DNA of 60,579 nucleotides from Actinomycetota bacterium. GTDB lineage: Bacteria > Actinomycetota > Thermoleophilia > Solirubrobacterales > Solirubrobacteraceae. The stretch is taken from contig VAWY01000035.1 in assembly GCA_005888335.1 (NCBI GenBank), positions 1 to 60,579 of the forward strand, given 5' to 3'. Of the stretch, positions 20,437 to 28,179 are shown piece after piece; within the stretch, counting starts at the first letter, position 1, and each line of letters opens with the position of its first letter. The notes below the pieces were generated by a model. The model was not told the DNA's origin, searched no databases, and saw only the letters and a program-made list of their open reading frames with translations. The position numbers and the translations under genes were made by a program.

Positions 20437-22509
20437 TCACCAGCGCGCGGCGGGCACGAGCTTGGCCACGGCGGCGCGCACGGTCTCGCGTGCGTCCTCG
20501 GGCTCGAGCACGGCGGCGTCGCCGGCCTCCTTGAGGATCTCGCGCACGAGGAAGCCGAGCCCCTTGTAGGTGTACTCGACGACGACCGAGCCGTCGGAGA
20601 GCTCCTCGGCGACCCGGCGCTCCTCGCGCGACCAGCGCGCGCGCTCGGGGGAGATCCAGACACGCGCCGTGCGCGACGCCTCGACCTCGCCCGTCCGCGG
20701 CCAGCCCTCCACGTCGGCCGCCGGGTCGACCTCGGGCCGCCGCTCGAAGCGCTCGCCGGTGATGCGCACCTCACGGATGCGGTCCAGGCGGAAGTGGCGC
20801 AGGCCGTCCTTGACGGGGTCCCACGCGGCGACGTACCAGCCCTCGCGGCCGTTGACCAGCGCGTACGGCTCGACGCGCCGCCCGGGGGTGAACTCGTCCT
20901 CGTTGGCCTTGTAGTAGTCGAGCTCGACGACGCGCTCCTCGGAGATCCCGCGCGAGATGACCGAGGCGATCTCGGAGTCGTCGCCGCCCGCCGACGCGAT
21001 CTGCAGCCCGGTCTCGCTCGGGTCCTCGCCCAGCGCGGCGACGATCTTCTCACGCGCCGGCGCGAGCGAGCCCTGCGGGATGTGCTCGCCGATGAGATCG
21101 ATCGCCGCGACGAGCGCCTTGGCCTCGACGGGCAGCAGCCGCGCGGGGCGCGCGAAGTTGTCCGAGTAGGGCTCGGGGTCGACCTCGATCCAGCCGTCGT
21201 CGGTGAACTCCGCGTACAGGACGTACGAGCCGCCGCCGAAGTTGACGACGTTGAGCACGTTGACGTCCTCGCGCAGCTCGGCCTCGGAGAGCTGGAGCTG
21301 CTCGAGCACGTCGGCGACGGGCAGGCGCTCGCCGACGCGCCCCGCCTCGATGAGGATCGAGGCGAGCGTGACGAGCCGTGCGAAGCGCTCGGGCCGGATC
21401 GACGTCTCTCGCCGCGCGCCCCCGGCCGCGCCGACGGGGACCGCTTCGCCCGCGCCCTGCGCCGCGCCGGCGACCGGCGGCGCGAGCTCGAGCCCGCCCT
21501 CCGCGTGGCGCTCGGCGACCAGCGCCGCCCGGCGCGCGACCTCGTCGGCCAGCGCCGGCGGTGCCAGCACAGAGGCGTGCTCGCCGAGCCCGAGCACCCA
21601 CGCCGCGAGCTGGCGCGCATTGGCGTAGTCGGTGCGGAAGACGATCGAGCCGTCGTCGTCGCGCTCGATCTCGCCGTAGCGCCCGTAGTGGCGCTCGACC
21701 TGCCACGCGATCCGCTCGGACACGCGAATCTCGGCCGTGTCCAGCGTGTCGCCGAACTGCCAGTCGGCGCGGTTGGCGTACGGGCGCGGGTCGAAGTCCT
21801 TCGGCCGCCGGAAGTCGTGCTCGGCCTTGCTGGCGTAGGCGACCTTGCCGCGGATCCGCGACAGGCGGAACACCCGCAGCGCCCCGCGTTCGTGCGAGTG
21901 GCCGAGCAGGTAGAACTGCCCGCCCTGGTAGAGCAGGTGGTAGGGGTCGACCTTGCGCGGCCCGGTCTCGTCGCGCTCCATCGTGTAGTAGTCGAAGAGC
22001 ACGGTCTTGTTGCGGAAGATCGCCGTCTCGATCTTGGCCAGGCGCTGCGAGAGCTCGTGGCCGCCGGCGCTGGCCGTCAGCCCGAGCGCGACCGACCGCT
22101 GCTCGGGCGCGCGCAGCGGCGAGGGCCGGCCCCAGGAGATCTGCTGCAGCGCCAGGCGCAGCGGCTCGGCGTAGGCGAACTCGCCGTCGAGCAGCGAGAG
22201 CGCCGTCTGCAGCGCCGCCAGCTCGGCGTCGGTGAAGGCGATGGCGGGGAGATGGAAGTTCTCCGGCCGCAGCGAGTAGTTCTCCTGCTCGGCGATGCCG
22301 TCGATCGGCTTGTCGACGGTGAGGTGGATGCCCAGCGACTCGAGCTCGGCGCGGTCGGCGTAGAACCGGCGCGCGAAGGCGTCCTCGTTCATCCCGCTGT
22401 AGCCCTCGACGTCGCGCCTGATCTCGAGCGCCGTGACCGGCCGGCGCTCGGCCATCAGGTAGGAGATCAGCGACAGCTGCCGGATGAGCTTCTCCGTGTC
22501 CTTCGCCAT
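20437..22509 (-). CDS. pafBC: Fused PafB-PafC DNA-damage-response activator, 690 aa
   Basis: Transcriptional activator of the LexA/RecA-independent DNA damage response in actinobacteria. The two halves are homologous: residues 1-338 (PafB) and 369-690 (PafC). Each half has a winged helix, a WYL ligand-binding domain (for example VLFDYYTMER...LLGHSHERGALRVFRLSRI, and VVELDYYKANEDE...WYVAAWDPVKDGLRHFRLDRI) and a WCX extension. An Ala/Gly/Pro linker of about 30 residues joins them. In mycobacteria these are two genes; natural fusions are known in some actinobacteria. ATG 22509 starts MAKDTEKLIRQLSLISYL. Confidence 0.9.
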   Translation of the reverse strand: MAKDTEKLIRQLSLISYLMAERRPVTALEIRRDVEGYSGMNEDAFARRFYADRAELESLGIHLTVDKPIDGIAEQENYSLRPENFHLPAIAFTDAELAALQTALSLLDGEFAYAEPLRLALQQISWGRPSPLRAPEQRSVALGLTASAGGHELSQRLAKIETAIFRNKTVLFDYYTMERDETGPRKVDPYHLLYQGGQFYLLGHSHERGALRVFRLSRIRGKVAYASKAEHDFRRPKDFDPRPYANRADWQFGDTLDTAEIRVSERIAWQVERHYGRYGEIERDDDGSIVFRTDYANARQLAAWVLGLGEHASVLAPPALADEVARRAALVAERHAEGGLELAPPVAGAAQGAGEAVPVGAAGGARRETSIRPERFARLVTLASILIEAGRVGERLPVADVLEQLQLSEAELREDVNVLNVVNFGGGSYVLYAEFTDDGWIEVDPEPYSDNFARPARLLPVEAKALVAAIDLIGEHIPQGSLAPAREKIVAALGEDPSETGLQIASAGGDDSEIASVISRGISEERVVELDYYKANEDEFTPGRRVEPYALVNGREGWYVAAWDPVKDGLRHFRLDRIREVRITGERFERRPEVDPAADVEGWPRTGEVEASRTARVWISPERARWSREERRVAEELSDGSVVVEYTYKGLGFLVREILKEAGDAAVLEPEDARETVRAAVAKLVPAARW

Positions 22510-22594
22510 GCCGCCGAGTGTGCCATGGCCTGCGCCCGCCCGGGGGCGGATGACGTCGGTCGTTGCGCTTTTTTGTCCGGTACGCTCGCCTTCC

Positions 22595-23239
22595 GTGACG
22601 AAGGTCGCGATCGTCGACGACCACGAGGCGCTGCGTGAGGGCCTCGAGCGGCTGCTCGGCGACCGAGGGCTGGACGTCGTCGGCACCGCCGGGACGGCGG
22701 CCTCGGCCGAGGACGTCATCGAGCAGGTCGAGCCCGACGTGGCGGTCATCGACATCCGCCTGCCCGACGAGTCCGGCATCGACCTGACCCGGCGCCTGCT
22801 CGAGCGCCGGCCGGGCCTCGCCGTCCTGCTCTACACCGGCGAGGCCGACGCGGACCTGCTCTACGGCGGCCTGGACTCCGGCGCGCGCGGCTACGCCCTG
22901 AAGGCCGGCGCGCTGAGCGAGCTGTCCGCCGCGATCGAGCGCGTCGCCGCCGGCGGCACGTACGTCGACCCACGCCTGGACCGCGTGCTCCTCTCCGACC
23001 GGGCGACCGCACGCGTCCCGCAGCTCTCCCCGCGCGAGCGCGAGATCACCCACCTCATGGCCGAGGGGCGCACCGCCGAGGCGATCGGCGGCGAGCTCGG
23101 CGTGTCGGTCGAGACGGTCCGCACCCACGTGCGCAACGTCATCCGCAAGCTGCGCGCGCGCAACCGCGTGCACGCCATTGCCATCGCGCTCGAGCGCGGC
23201 GAGATCGCCCTCACGGACCCGACCCCGCCGGGACGCTGA
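22595..23239 (+). CDS. NarL/LuxR-type response regulator, 214 aa
   Basis: Receiver domain (1-118) with acidic pocket D8-D9, phospho-acceptor D53 (AVIDIRLPDESG), T81 and K103. A LuxR-type HTH follows (about 143-207: LSPREREITHLMAEGRTAEAIGGELGVS then VETVRTHVRNVIRKL). The start is GTG 22595. It is divergent from pafBC. Its TGA is overlapped by the CTG of a small HisKA-domain frame (CTGA, 23236-23239), so the two proteins are probably made together. No complete sensor kinase is present nearby. Confidence 0.92.
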   Translation: MTKVAIVDDHEALREGLERLLGDRGLDVVGTAGTAASAEDVIEQVEPDVAVIDIRLPDESGIDLTRRLLERRPGLAVLLYTGEADADLLYGGLDSGARGYALKAGALSELSAAIERVAAGGTYVDPRLDRVLLSDRATARVPQLSPREREITHLMAEGRTAEAIGGELGVSVETVRTHVRNVIRKLRARNRVHAIAIALERGEIALTDPTPPGR

Positions 23240-23430
23240 CCGGCGACGACCCCCTCGCCGACCTGGTCCACGACCTGCGCACGCCGCTGGCTATCGTCGC
23301 GGGCTTCGCCGAGCTGCTCGAGCGGCGCGGCGGCGACCTGTCGCCCGAGCAGCACGACGACTACATCTCGCGCATCCGCGAGAGCGCCGACCGGATGAAC
23401 GAGCTGCTCGACGAGGCGCTGGGGATCTAG
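23236..23430 (+). CDS. Stand-alone HisKA (phospho-acceptor) mini-protein, 64 aa
   Basis: The frame reads LTGDDPLADLVHDLRTPLAIV then AGFAELLERRGGDLSPEQ..., a complete HisKA dimerisation hairpin with the H-box (H12 in HDLRTPL) and a second helix ending RMNELLDEALGI. There is no HATPase_c domain: a stop follows at 23430 and a palindromic repeat begins 20 bases later. No ATG, GTG or TTG is available in frame, so initiation would be at CTG 23236 overlapping the response-regulator stop. It may be a truncated kinase, a phosphotransfer or decoy protein, or a remnant cut by the repeat. Confidence 0.6.
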   Translation: MTGDDPLADLVHDLRTPLAIVAGFAELLERRGGDLSPEQHDDYISRIRESADRMNELLDEALGI

Positions 23431-23449
23431 GCCTAGGCCGCGGCTTTGT

Positions 23450-23716
23450 GCGCTCCGCCCGGGCGCGGGTCGTCGGTCGCGGCCGTGTCGGTGGCACCGA
23501 GGGGTGCGGATCGTGGTCCGCGCCCGGGCCGCGCGGGTCCTTGCGCGGCGTGGTGAACCGGGTGGGGAACGAAACCGCTCACTATGCGCGGTTTCGTTCC
23601 CCAACCCGTGGACCGAGGCCCCGCACGGGCACGACCACGCGCGGGCCCGGGCCACTTCGCTCCCCTCGGTGCGGACGGACCCGGCCTGACCCCAACCCTC
23701 CGCCTGGACGGAGCGC
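23450..23716. repeat. 267-bp intergenic palindromic element, copy B
   Basis: Same architecture as copy A (14888-15165). Outer arms GCGCTCCGCCCGGGCG (23450-23465) and 23701-23716 match at 14 of 16 positions. Inner arms GCACCGAGGGG (23494-23504) and CCCCTCGGTGC (23662-23672) are perfect. The centre carries a 14-bp perfect stem GGGGAACGAAACCG (23564-23577) / CGGTTTCGTTCCCC (23589-23602) around an 11-base loop. It occupies the whole gap between the HisKA frame and the convergent nuclease gene. No coding potential was recognised. Confidence 0.8.
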
Positions 23717-23728
23717 CACGCGCGAGCC

Positions 23729-24706
23729 CTACGCCGCCTCGCGCGCCGGCTCGCCGTCCGCCGCCGGCACCGCCCGCGCGGCGAAGTACGCGCCCCCGCC
23801 GAGCGCACGGTCGAACGGCGACCACGCCGCGCCGTCGGGCAGCTCCTTCTCGAGCCGGTCGAAGGACCCCAGCCGGCCGCCGAGGTTGTCGAGGAAGTGC
23901 ACGAGCGTCGCCTCGCGCGTGCACGGGACGACCGGCGAGCCGTGCTCGAGCGACCCGTGGTGGCTGAGGATGATGTGCGCGACGTGCTCGGCGAGGTGCG
24001 GCGGGAAGCCCTCGATCTCCTCGCACAGGCGCCGCACGCGGTAGTAGCCCAGCGGGATCTCGCCCTGCAGGCGCCCGGCGCCGGTGAGATCGATGGCCGC
24101 CGGGGGCGACGAGGCGTAGGCGTCGAGCTTGCCGATGTCGTGCAGCAGCGCGCCCGTGACCGCGACGTCGTGGTCGATGCCCGGGAACGTCGCGCACAGC
24201 AGGTGCGCCGCCTGGCCGACGCTCAGCGCGTGCTCGAGCAGCCCGTGGCGGTAGGCCTGGTGGTAGTGCTTGGCCGCGGGGGCCTCGCGGAAGCGCGCCC
24301 ACAGCTCCGAGCCCTCGCCGAAGACGCGGTCGAGCAGCGCGCGCAGGTGCGGCTCGCGCACCGTGCCGACCAGCTCGCGCAGCTCGGTCTCCATCTGGTC
24401 GCAGCCCTTGGGCGGGCCGTCGAGCAGGTCGTCGAGCGCGAACGAGCCAGGGGCCGGCGGCGCGATCGTGCGGACGGTGATCTGCGCGCCGTAGCGCGGG
24501 TGCTGCGCGAAGCGCCCGACGACGCGCGCGGGCGCGCCCGGTCGCGCGTGCGGAGCGCAGTCGGCGACGCCGTCCCAGACGACAGCGGCGACCGCGCCCG
24601 TGCGGTCACCGAGCGAGAGGCGCAGGTACTCGGCGCCGTCGCGGCGGCGGCGCAGCTCCGCCTCGCGGACCAGCAGCACCTGGTCGACCTCCGCTCCCTC
24701 GCTCAT
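23729..24706 (-). CDS. OB-fold/HD-domain 3'-5' exonuclease (YhaM-like), 325 aa
   Basis: The N-terminal OB-fold nucleic-acid-binding domain (about 1-85: QVLLVREAELRRRRDGAEYLRL, GRFAQHPRYGAQITV) is followed by a metal-dependent HD domain. The HD motifs are HGLLEHALSVG, LLHDIGKLDAY and IILSHHGSLEHGSP. This order matches YhaM/CBF1-type 3'-5' exoribonucleases involved in RNA turnover and DNA processing. ATG 24706 (MSEGAEVDQVLLV) fits the family; a GTG at 24721 is possible. Confidence 0.85.
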   Translation of the reverse strand: MSEGAEVDQVLLVREAELRRRRDGAEYLRLSLGDRTGAVAAVVWDGVADCAPHARPGAPARVVGRFAQHPRYGAQITVRTIAPPAPGSFALDDLLDGPPKGCDQMETELRELVGTVREPHLRALLDRVFGEGSELWARFREAPAAKHYHQAYRHGLLEHALSVGQAAHLLCATFPGIDHDVAVTGALLHDIGKLDAYASSPPAAIDLTGAGRLQGEIPLGYYRVRRLCEEIEGFPPHLAEHVAHIILSHHGSLEHGSPVVPCTREATLVHFLDNLGGRLGSFDRLEKELPDGAAWSPFDRALGGGAYFAARAVPAADGEPAREAA

Positions 24707-24770
24707 CTCTCGCACGAACACGGCCGCGGACGGTAGACCGGCGCGCGGACGAAACCCTTAGTCTGCGGTC

Positions 24771-25736
24771 GTGGCGAAGCTGCGCGCCGGCATCGACCTC
24801 GGTGGCACGAAGGTGCAGGCGATCATCGCCGACGCGCGCCACAAGATCGTCGGCGAGGCGCGCTACGCGACACCGACCACCGGGGGCGCCGACGCCGTCG
24901 TCGGCGCGCTGGTCGCGGCGGTGAAGGAGGCGGCCGAGTTGGCCGGCGTCGAGACGGCCGAGCTCGCCGGCGTCGGGCTCGGCGCGCCGGGCGACGTCGA
25001 CGACAAGAAGGGCACGATCGACAACGCCGGCAACCTGGCCGGCTTCGATCATCCGGTCCCCGTCGCCGCGATGCTCAAGGAGGAGCTCGGCGTGCCCGTG
25101 GTGCGGATGGGCAACGACGTCTCCGTCGCCACTGCCGCCGAGTTCGAGCTCGGCGCGGGGCGGCCGTTCCGGTCGCTGCTGGGGGTGTTCTGGGGGACCG
25201 GCGTGGGCGGGGGGCTGATCCTCGACGGCCAGGAGTGGTCGGGCCGCGGCGGCGCGGGCGAGATCGGCCACATGGTCGTCAAGCAGGGCGGCGCGCGCTG
25301 CCAGTGCGGGCGCCTGGGCTGCATGGAGGCCTACGCCGGCCGGCGCGCCATGGAGGCCGAGGCCAAGCGCCGCGAAGACGAGGGCGAGAAGACGATCCTG
25401 TTCAAGCTCATGCGCAGCCGCGGGCGCGACCGCCTCACCGCCGGCATCTGGAACCGCGCGCTCGCCGACGGCGACAAGGTCGCCCGCAAGGTCGTCGACC
25501 GCGCCTACGTCGCCCTCGGCGCGGGCGTGGCCAGCGCGGTCAACCTGCTCGACGTCGAGGCGGTGGTCCTCGGCGGCGGCGTCGGCACGAAGCTCGGCGA
25601 CAGCGCCCGCGCGCGCCTCGAGCAGGAGATGGCCCCGCATCTCTTCAACGACGACCGGCCGCCGCAGGTCCTGCTGGTCGAGCTCGGCGACCTCGGCGGC
25701 GCCCTCGGGGCCGCCCTGCTCGTCAAGCGTGGTTGA
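24771..25736 (+). CDS. ROK-family sugar kinase (glucokinase-like), 321 aa
   Basis: Phosphorylates glucose or a related hexose with ATP. GIDLGGTKVQAIIAD is the phosphate-1 motif. GLGAPGDVDDKKGTI and GNDVSVATAAEFELGAG form the sugar site. WGTGVGGGLI is the phosphate-2 loop, and EIGHMVV-x-CQCGRLGCMEAYA is the ROK zinc-binding signature (CxCGxxGCxE). The start is GTG 24771. Its TGA stop (25734-25736) lies inside the palindromic operator of the next gene, the exporter at 25748, so read-through and repressor binding may interact. Confidence 0.9.
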   Translation: MAKLRAGIDLGGTKVQAIIADARHKIVGEARYATPTTGGADAVVGALVAAVKEAAELAGVETAELAGVGLGAPGDVDDKKGTIDNAGNLAGFDHPVPVAAMLKEELGVPVVRMGNDVSVATAAEFELGAGRPFRSLLGVFWGTGVGGGLILDGQEWSGRGGAGEIGHMVVKQGGARCQCGRLGCMEAYAGRRAMEAEAKRREDEGEKTILFKLMRSRGRDRLTAGIWNRALADGDKVARKVVDRAYVALGAGVASAVNLLDVEAVVLGGGVGTKLGDSARARLEQEMAPHLFNDDRPPQVLLVELGDLGGALGAALLVKRG

Positions 25737-25747
25737 ATACTTCAACC
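25731..25747 (+). promoter_or_regulatory. Perfect palindrome immediately before the exporter start
   Basis: GGTTGAA-TAC-TTCAACC, a 7-3-7 perfect inverted repeat that ends at the base before the ATG of the DHA2 exporter and includes the ROK kinase stop codon. The symmetry, length and position are those of a MarR, PadR or TetR-type repressor site controlling a leaderless mRNA. No regulator gene adjoins it. Confidence 0.75.
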
Positions 25748-27280
25748 ATGGAGAACAACACCAAGTGGTGGACGCTGGGGGCCGTCTGCGTCGCGATCTT
25801 CATGCTCCTGCTCGACATCACCGTGGTGAACGTCGCGCTGCCGAGCATCCAGCGCGACCTCGGCTCGAGCTTCTCCGACCTGCAGTGGGTCGTCGACGCG
25901 TATGCGCTCACGCTCGCCGCGCTGCTGCTGACCGCCGGCTCGCTGGCCGATCGCTTCGGGCGCCGGCTGGTGTTCACGATCGGCCTCGGGCTGTTCATCG
26001 CCGCCTCGCTGGCGTGCGGCCTGTCGGGGACGCCGCTCGTCCTCAACCTCGCGCGCGGCCTCCAGGGCATCGGCGGCGCGATCATGTTCTCGTGCTCGCT
26101 GGCGCTGATCGCGCAGGCGTTCCCGCCGCGCCAGCGCGGCACGGCGTTCGGCATCTTCGGCGCGACCACCGGGTTCGCGGTCGCCACCGGTCCGCTGGTC
26201 GGCGGCGCGCTCACCGACTCGCTCGGCTGGGAGTGGATCTTCTTCGTCAACATCCCGATCGGGCTGGCCGCGATCGCGGTGTCGCTGACGAAGCTGCAGG
26301 AGTCGCGCGACCCGGCGCGCGCGAGGGTCGACCTGCCCGGCCTGGTCACCTGGTCGGCGGCGCTGTTCCTGCTCATCTTCGCGCTCGTGCGCGGCAACGC
26401 CGAGGGCTGGGGCAGCCCGCTGATCGTCTCGTTCCTCGTCGCGTCGGGCGTCCTGCTCGCCGCCTTCGTGGCGATCGAGCTGCGCGCCGCGCACCCGATG
26501 CTCGACCTGACGCTGTTCCGCAACCCCAGCTTCGCCGGGGCGGCCATCGTCGCCTTCACGCTGTCGGCGTCGATGTTCTCGATGTTCCTGTACCTGACCC
26601 TCTACATCCAGAACGTCCTGGGCTACAAGCCGCTGCCCGCGGGCCTGCGCTTCATGCCGTTCAGCCTCCTCGCGTTCATCGTCGCGCCCATCGCCGGCAA
26701 GCTGTCCGAGCGCCTGCCCGTGCGCCTGCTGCTCGGCACGGGGCTCATGCTGGTCGGCGGCGGGCTGCTGCTGATGACCGCCGTGGACGCGCACTCGTCG
26801 TGGAGCGCGCTGCTGCCCGGGTTCATCGTCGCCGGCGCCGGCGTCGGGATGATCAACCCGCCGCTCGCCTCGACGCAGGTCGGCGTCGTCTCGCCCGCGC
26901 GCAGCGGCATGGCGTCGGGGATCGGCAACACGTTCCGCCAGGTCGGGATCGCCACCGGCATCGCCGGCCTCGGGGCGATCTTCCAGCACCTGGTCGCGTC
27001 GAAGACCATGGACGCGCTCGGCGCGGGCGGCCCGCACCTCACCGGCGAGGCGCTGGCCTCCGGGCGGGCGAGGCAGATCGCCGCGGCCCTCCCGCCCGAT
27101 CAGCGCGCGCACCTGACCGAGGCGTTCCGCGTGGGCTTCACCGGCGCGCTGGACGACCTGCTCGTGATCGCCGCCATCGTCGCGTTCGCCGGCGCCCTGG
27201 CGGGCTACGCGCTCGTCCGCCGGCGCGACTTCGTCACCGCCCACGAAGCGACCCCCGAGGCGGCGCCCGTCGCGGCGTGA
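25748..27280 (+). CDS. MFS drug exporter, DHA2 (EmrB/QacA, 14-TM) family, 510 aa
   Basis: Proton-driven multidrug or antibiotic efflux pump. TM1 contains the DHA2 motif LLDITVVNVALPSIQRDLG. Motif A is GSLADRFGRR after TM2, motif B/C follows (ARGLQGIGGAIMFS, GATTGFAVATGPLVGGAL), and about 14 hydrophobic segments run to the Arg-rich tail VRRRDFV. ATG 25748 immediately follows the palindrome at 25731-25747, so the mRNA is probably leaderless and repressor-controlled. The stop overlaps the next gene as GTGA. Confidence 0.92.
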   Translation: MENNTKWWTLGAVCVAIFMLLLDITVVNVALPSIQRDLGSSFSDLQWVVDAYALTLAALLLTAGSLADRFGRRLVFTIGLGLFIAASLACGLSGTPLVLNLARGLQGIGGAIMFSCSLALIAQAFPPRQRGTAFGIFGATTGFAVATGPLVGGALTDSLGWEWIFFVNIPIGLAAIAVSLTKLQESRDPARARVDLPGLVTWSAALFLLIFALVRGNAEGWGSPLIVSFLVASGVLLAAFVAIELRAAHPMLDLTLFRNPSFAGAAIVAFTLSASMFSMFLYLTLYIQNVLGYKPLPAGLRFMPFSLLAFIVAPIAGKLSERLPVRLLLGTGLMLVGGGLLLMTAVDAHSSWSALLPGFIVAGAGVGMINPPLASTQVGVVSPARSGMASGIGNTFRQVGIATGIAGLGAIFQHLVASKTMDALGAGGPHLTGEALASGRARQIAAALPPDQRAHLTEAFRVGFTGALDDLLVIAAIVAFAGALAGYALVRRRDFVTAHEATPEAAPVAA

Positions 27281-28134
27281 TCGAGCCGCTCTTCGAGCAC
27301 CGGCTGACGCTGGCGGGCTTCGAGACCCGCGCGCTGGAGCTCGAGGGGCACGGCCCGCCGCTGGTGCTGCTGCACGGCTTCTCGGACTCGGCGGACACCT
27401 GGCGGCTCGTGCTCGACCGCCTCGCGCGGCGCGGCCAGCGCGCGCTCGCGCTCGACCTGCCCGGCTTCGCCGCGGCGGCTCCGCTCGATCGCGACCGCCC
27501 CGTCCTCGAGCAGCTCGACGCGTTCACCTCCGCGGCGATCCGCCAAGTCGGCGCCCGTCCGGTCGTGGCCGGCAACTCGCTCGGCGGCTTGTGCGCGCTG
27601 CGGGCAGCTGCGCGGACCGATCGGCCGCTTCGCGGGATCGTGCCGATCGCGCCCGCGGGGCTGGACATGCCGCGGTGGTTCGGCGTCATCGAGCGCGACC
27701 CGCTCGTGCGCTTCCTGCTGCGCTCCCCGCTGCCCCTGCCGACAGTGGCGGTGCGCTCGGTCGTGGGGGAGGCCTACCGGCAGCTCGCGTTCGCGCGCCC
27801 GCGCGCGGCGGCGCGCGAGGTCGTCGCCGGGTTCACCACGCACTTCGCCGACCGCCGCGCGGTGGCCGGCTACCTCGACGTCGGGCGGCGTCTGCTGCCC
27901 GAGCTCGCCGACTGCTTGCGCCTCGCCGACGTGCGCGTCCCCGTGCTGCTCATCTGGGGCGACCGCGATCGCATGGTCTCGCACCGCAGCGCGCAGCGGG
28001 TCCTCGAAGCGCTGCCCGAGACGACCTACGAGCTGCTCGAGGGCGTCGGCCACTGCCCGCAGGTCGAGGCGCCCGCCCGCGTCACCGAGCTGCTGCTCGA
28101 GTTCCTCGCCGCACCGGCGCGACGCGCCGCTTAA
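27277..28134 (+). CDS. Alpha/beta-fold hydrolase, 285 aa
   Basis: Serine hydrolase. The oxyanion loop is LVLLHGFSDSADTW, the nucleophile elbow GNSLGG has S101, the acid is Asp in LIWGDRDRMV, and the catalytic His is in GVGHCPQVE. A cap region (about 120-200) lies between the core halves. The substrate is unknown. GTG 27277 overlaps the exporter's TGA (GTGA), so it is co-translated with the efflux pump and may detoxify or process the exported compound (inference). A short gap separates it from the PhaC-like gene. Confidence 0.85.
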   Translation: MIEPLFEHRLTLAGFETRALELEGHGPPLVLLHGFSDSADTWRLVLDRLARRGQRALALDLPGFAAAAPLDRDRPVLEQLDAFTSAAIRQVGARPVVAGNSLGGLCALRAAARTDRPLRGIVPIAPAGLDMPRWFGVIERDPLVRFLLRSPLPLPTVAVRSVVGEAYRQLAFARPRAAAREVVAGFTTHFADRRAVAGYLDVGRRLLPELADCLRLADVRVPVLLIWGDRDRMVSHRSAQRVLEALPETTYELLEGVGHCPQVEAPARVTELLLEFLAAPARRAA

Positions 28135-28179
28135 GGGCGCAAGCTTCCGGGGGTATCGTCGTTGTTGGAGAGCGCGAGC

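Noticed and set aside
22510..22594. PafBC-type promoter (TTGTC...TAnnnT) between pafBC and the response regulator
   Set aside because: TTGTCCGGT occurs at 22573, but no correctly spaced TAnnnT follows, so the match is too weak.
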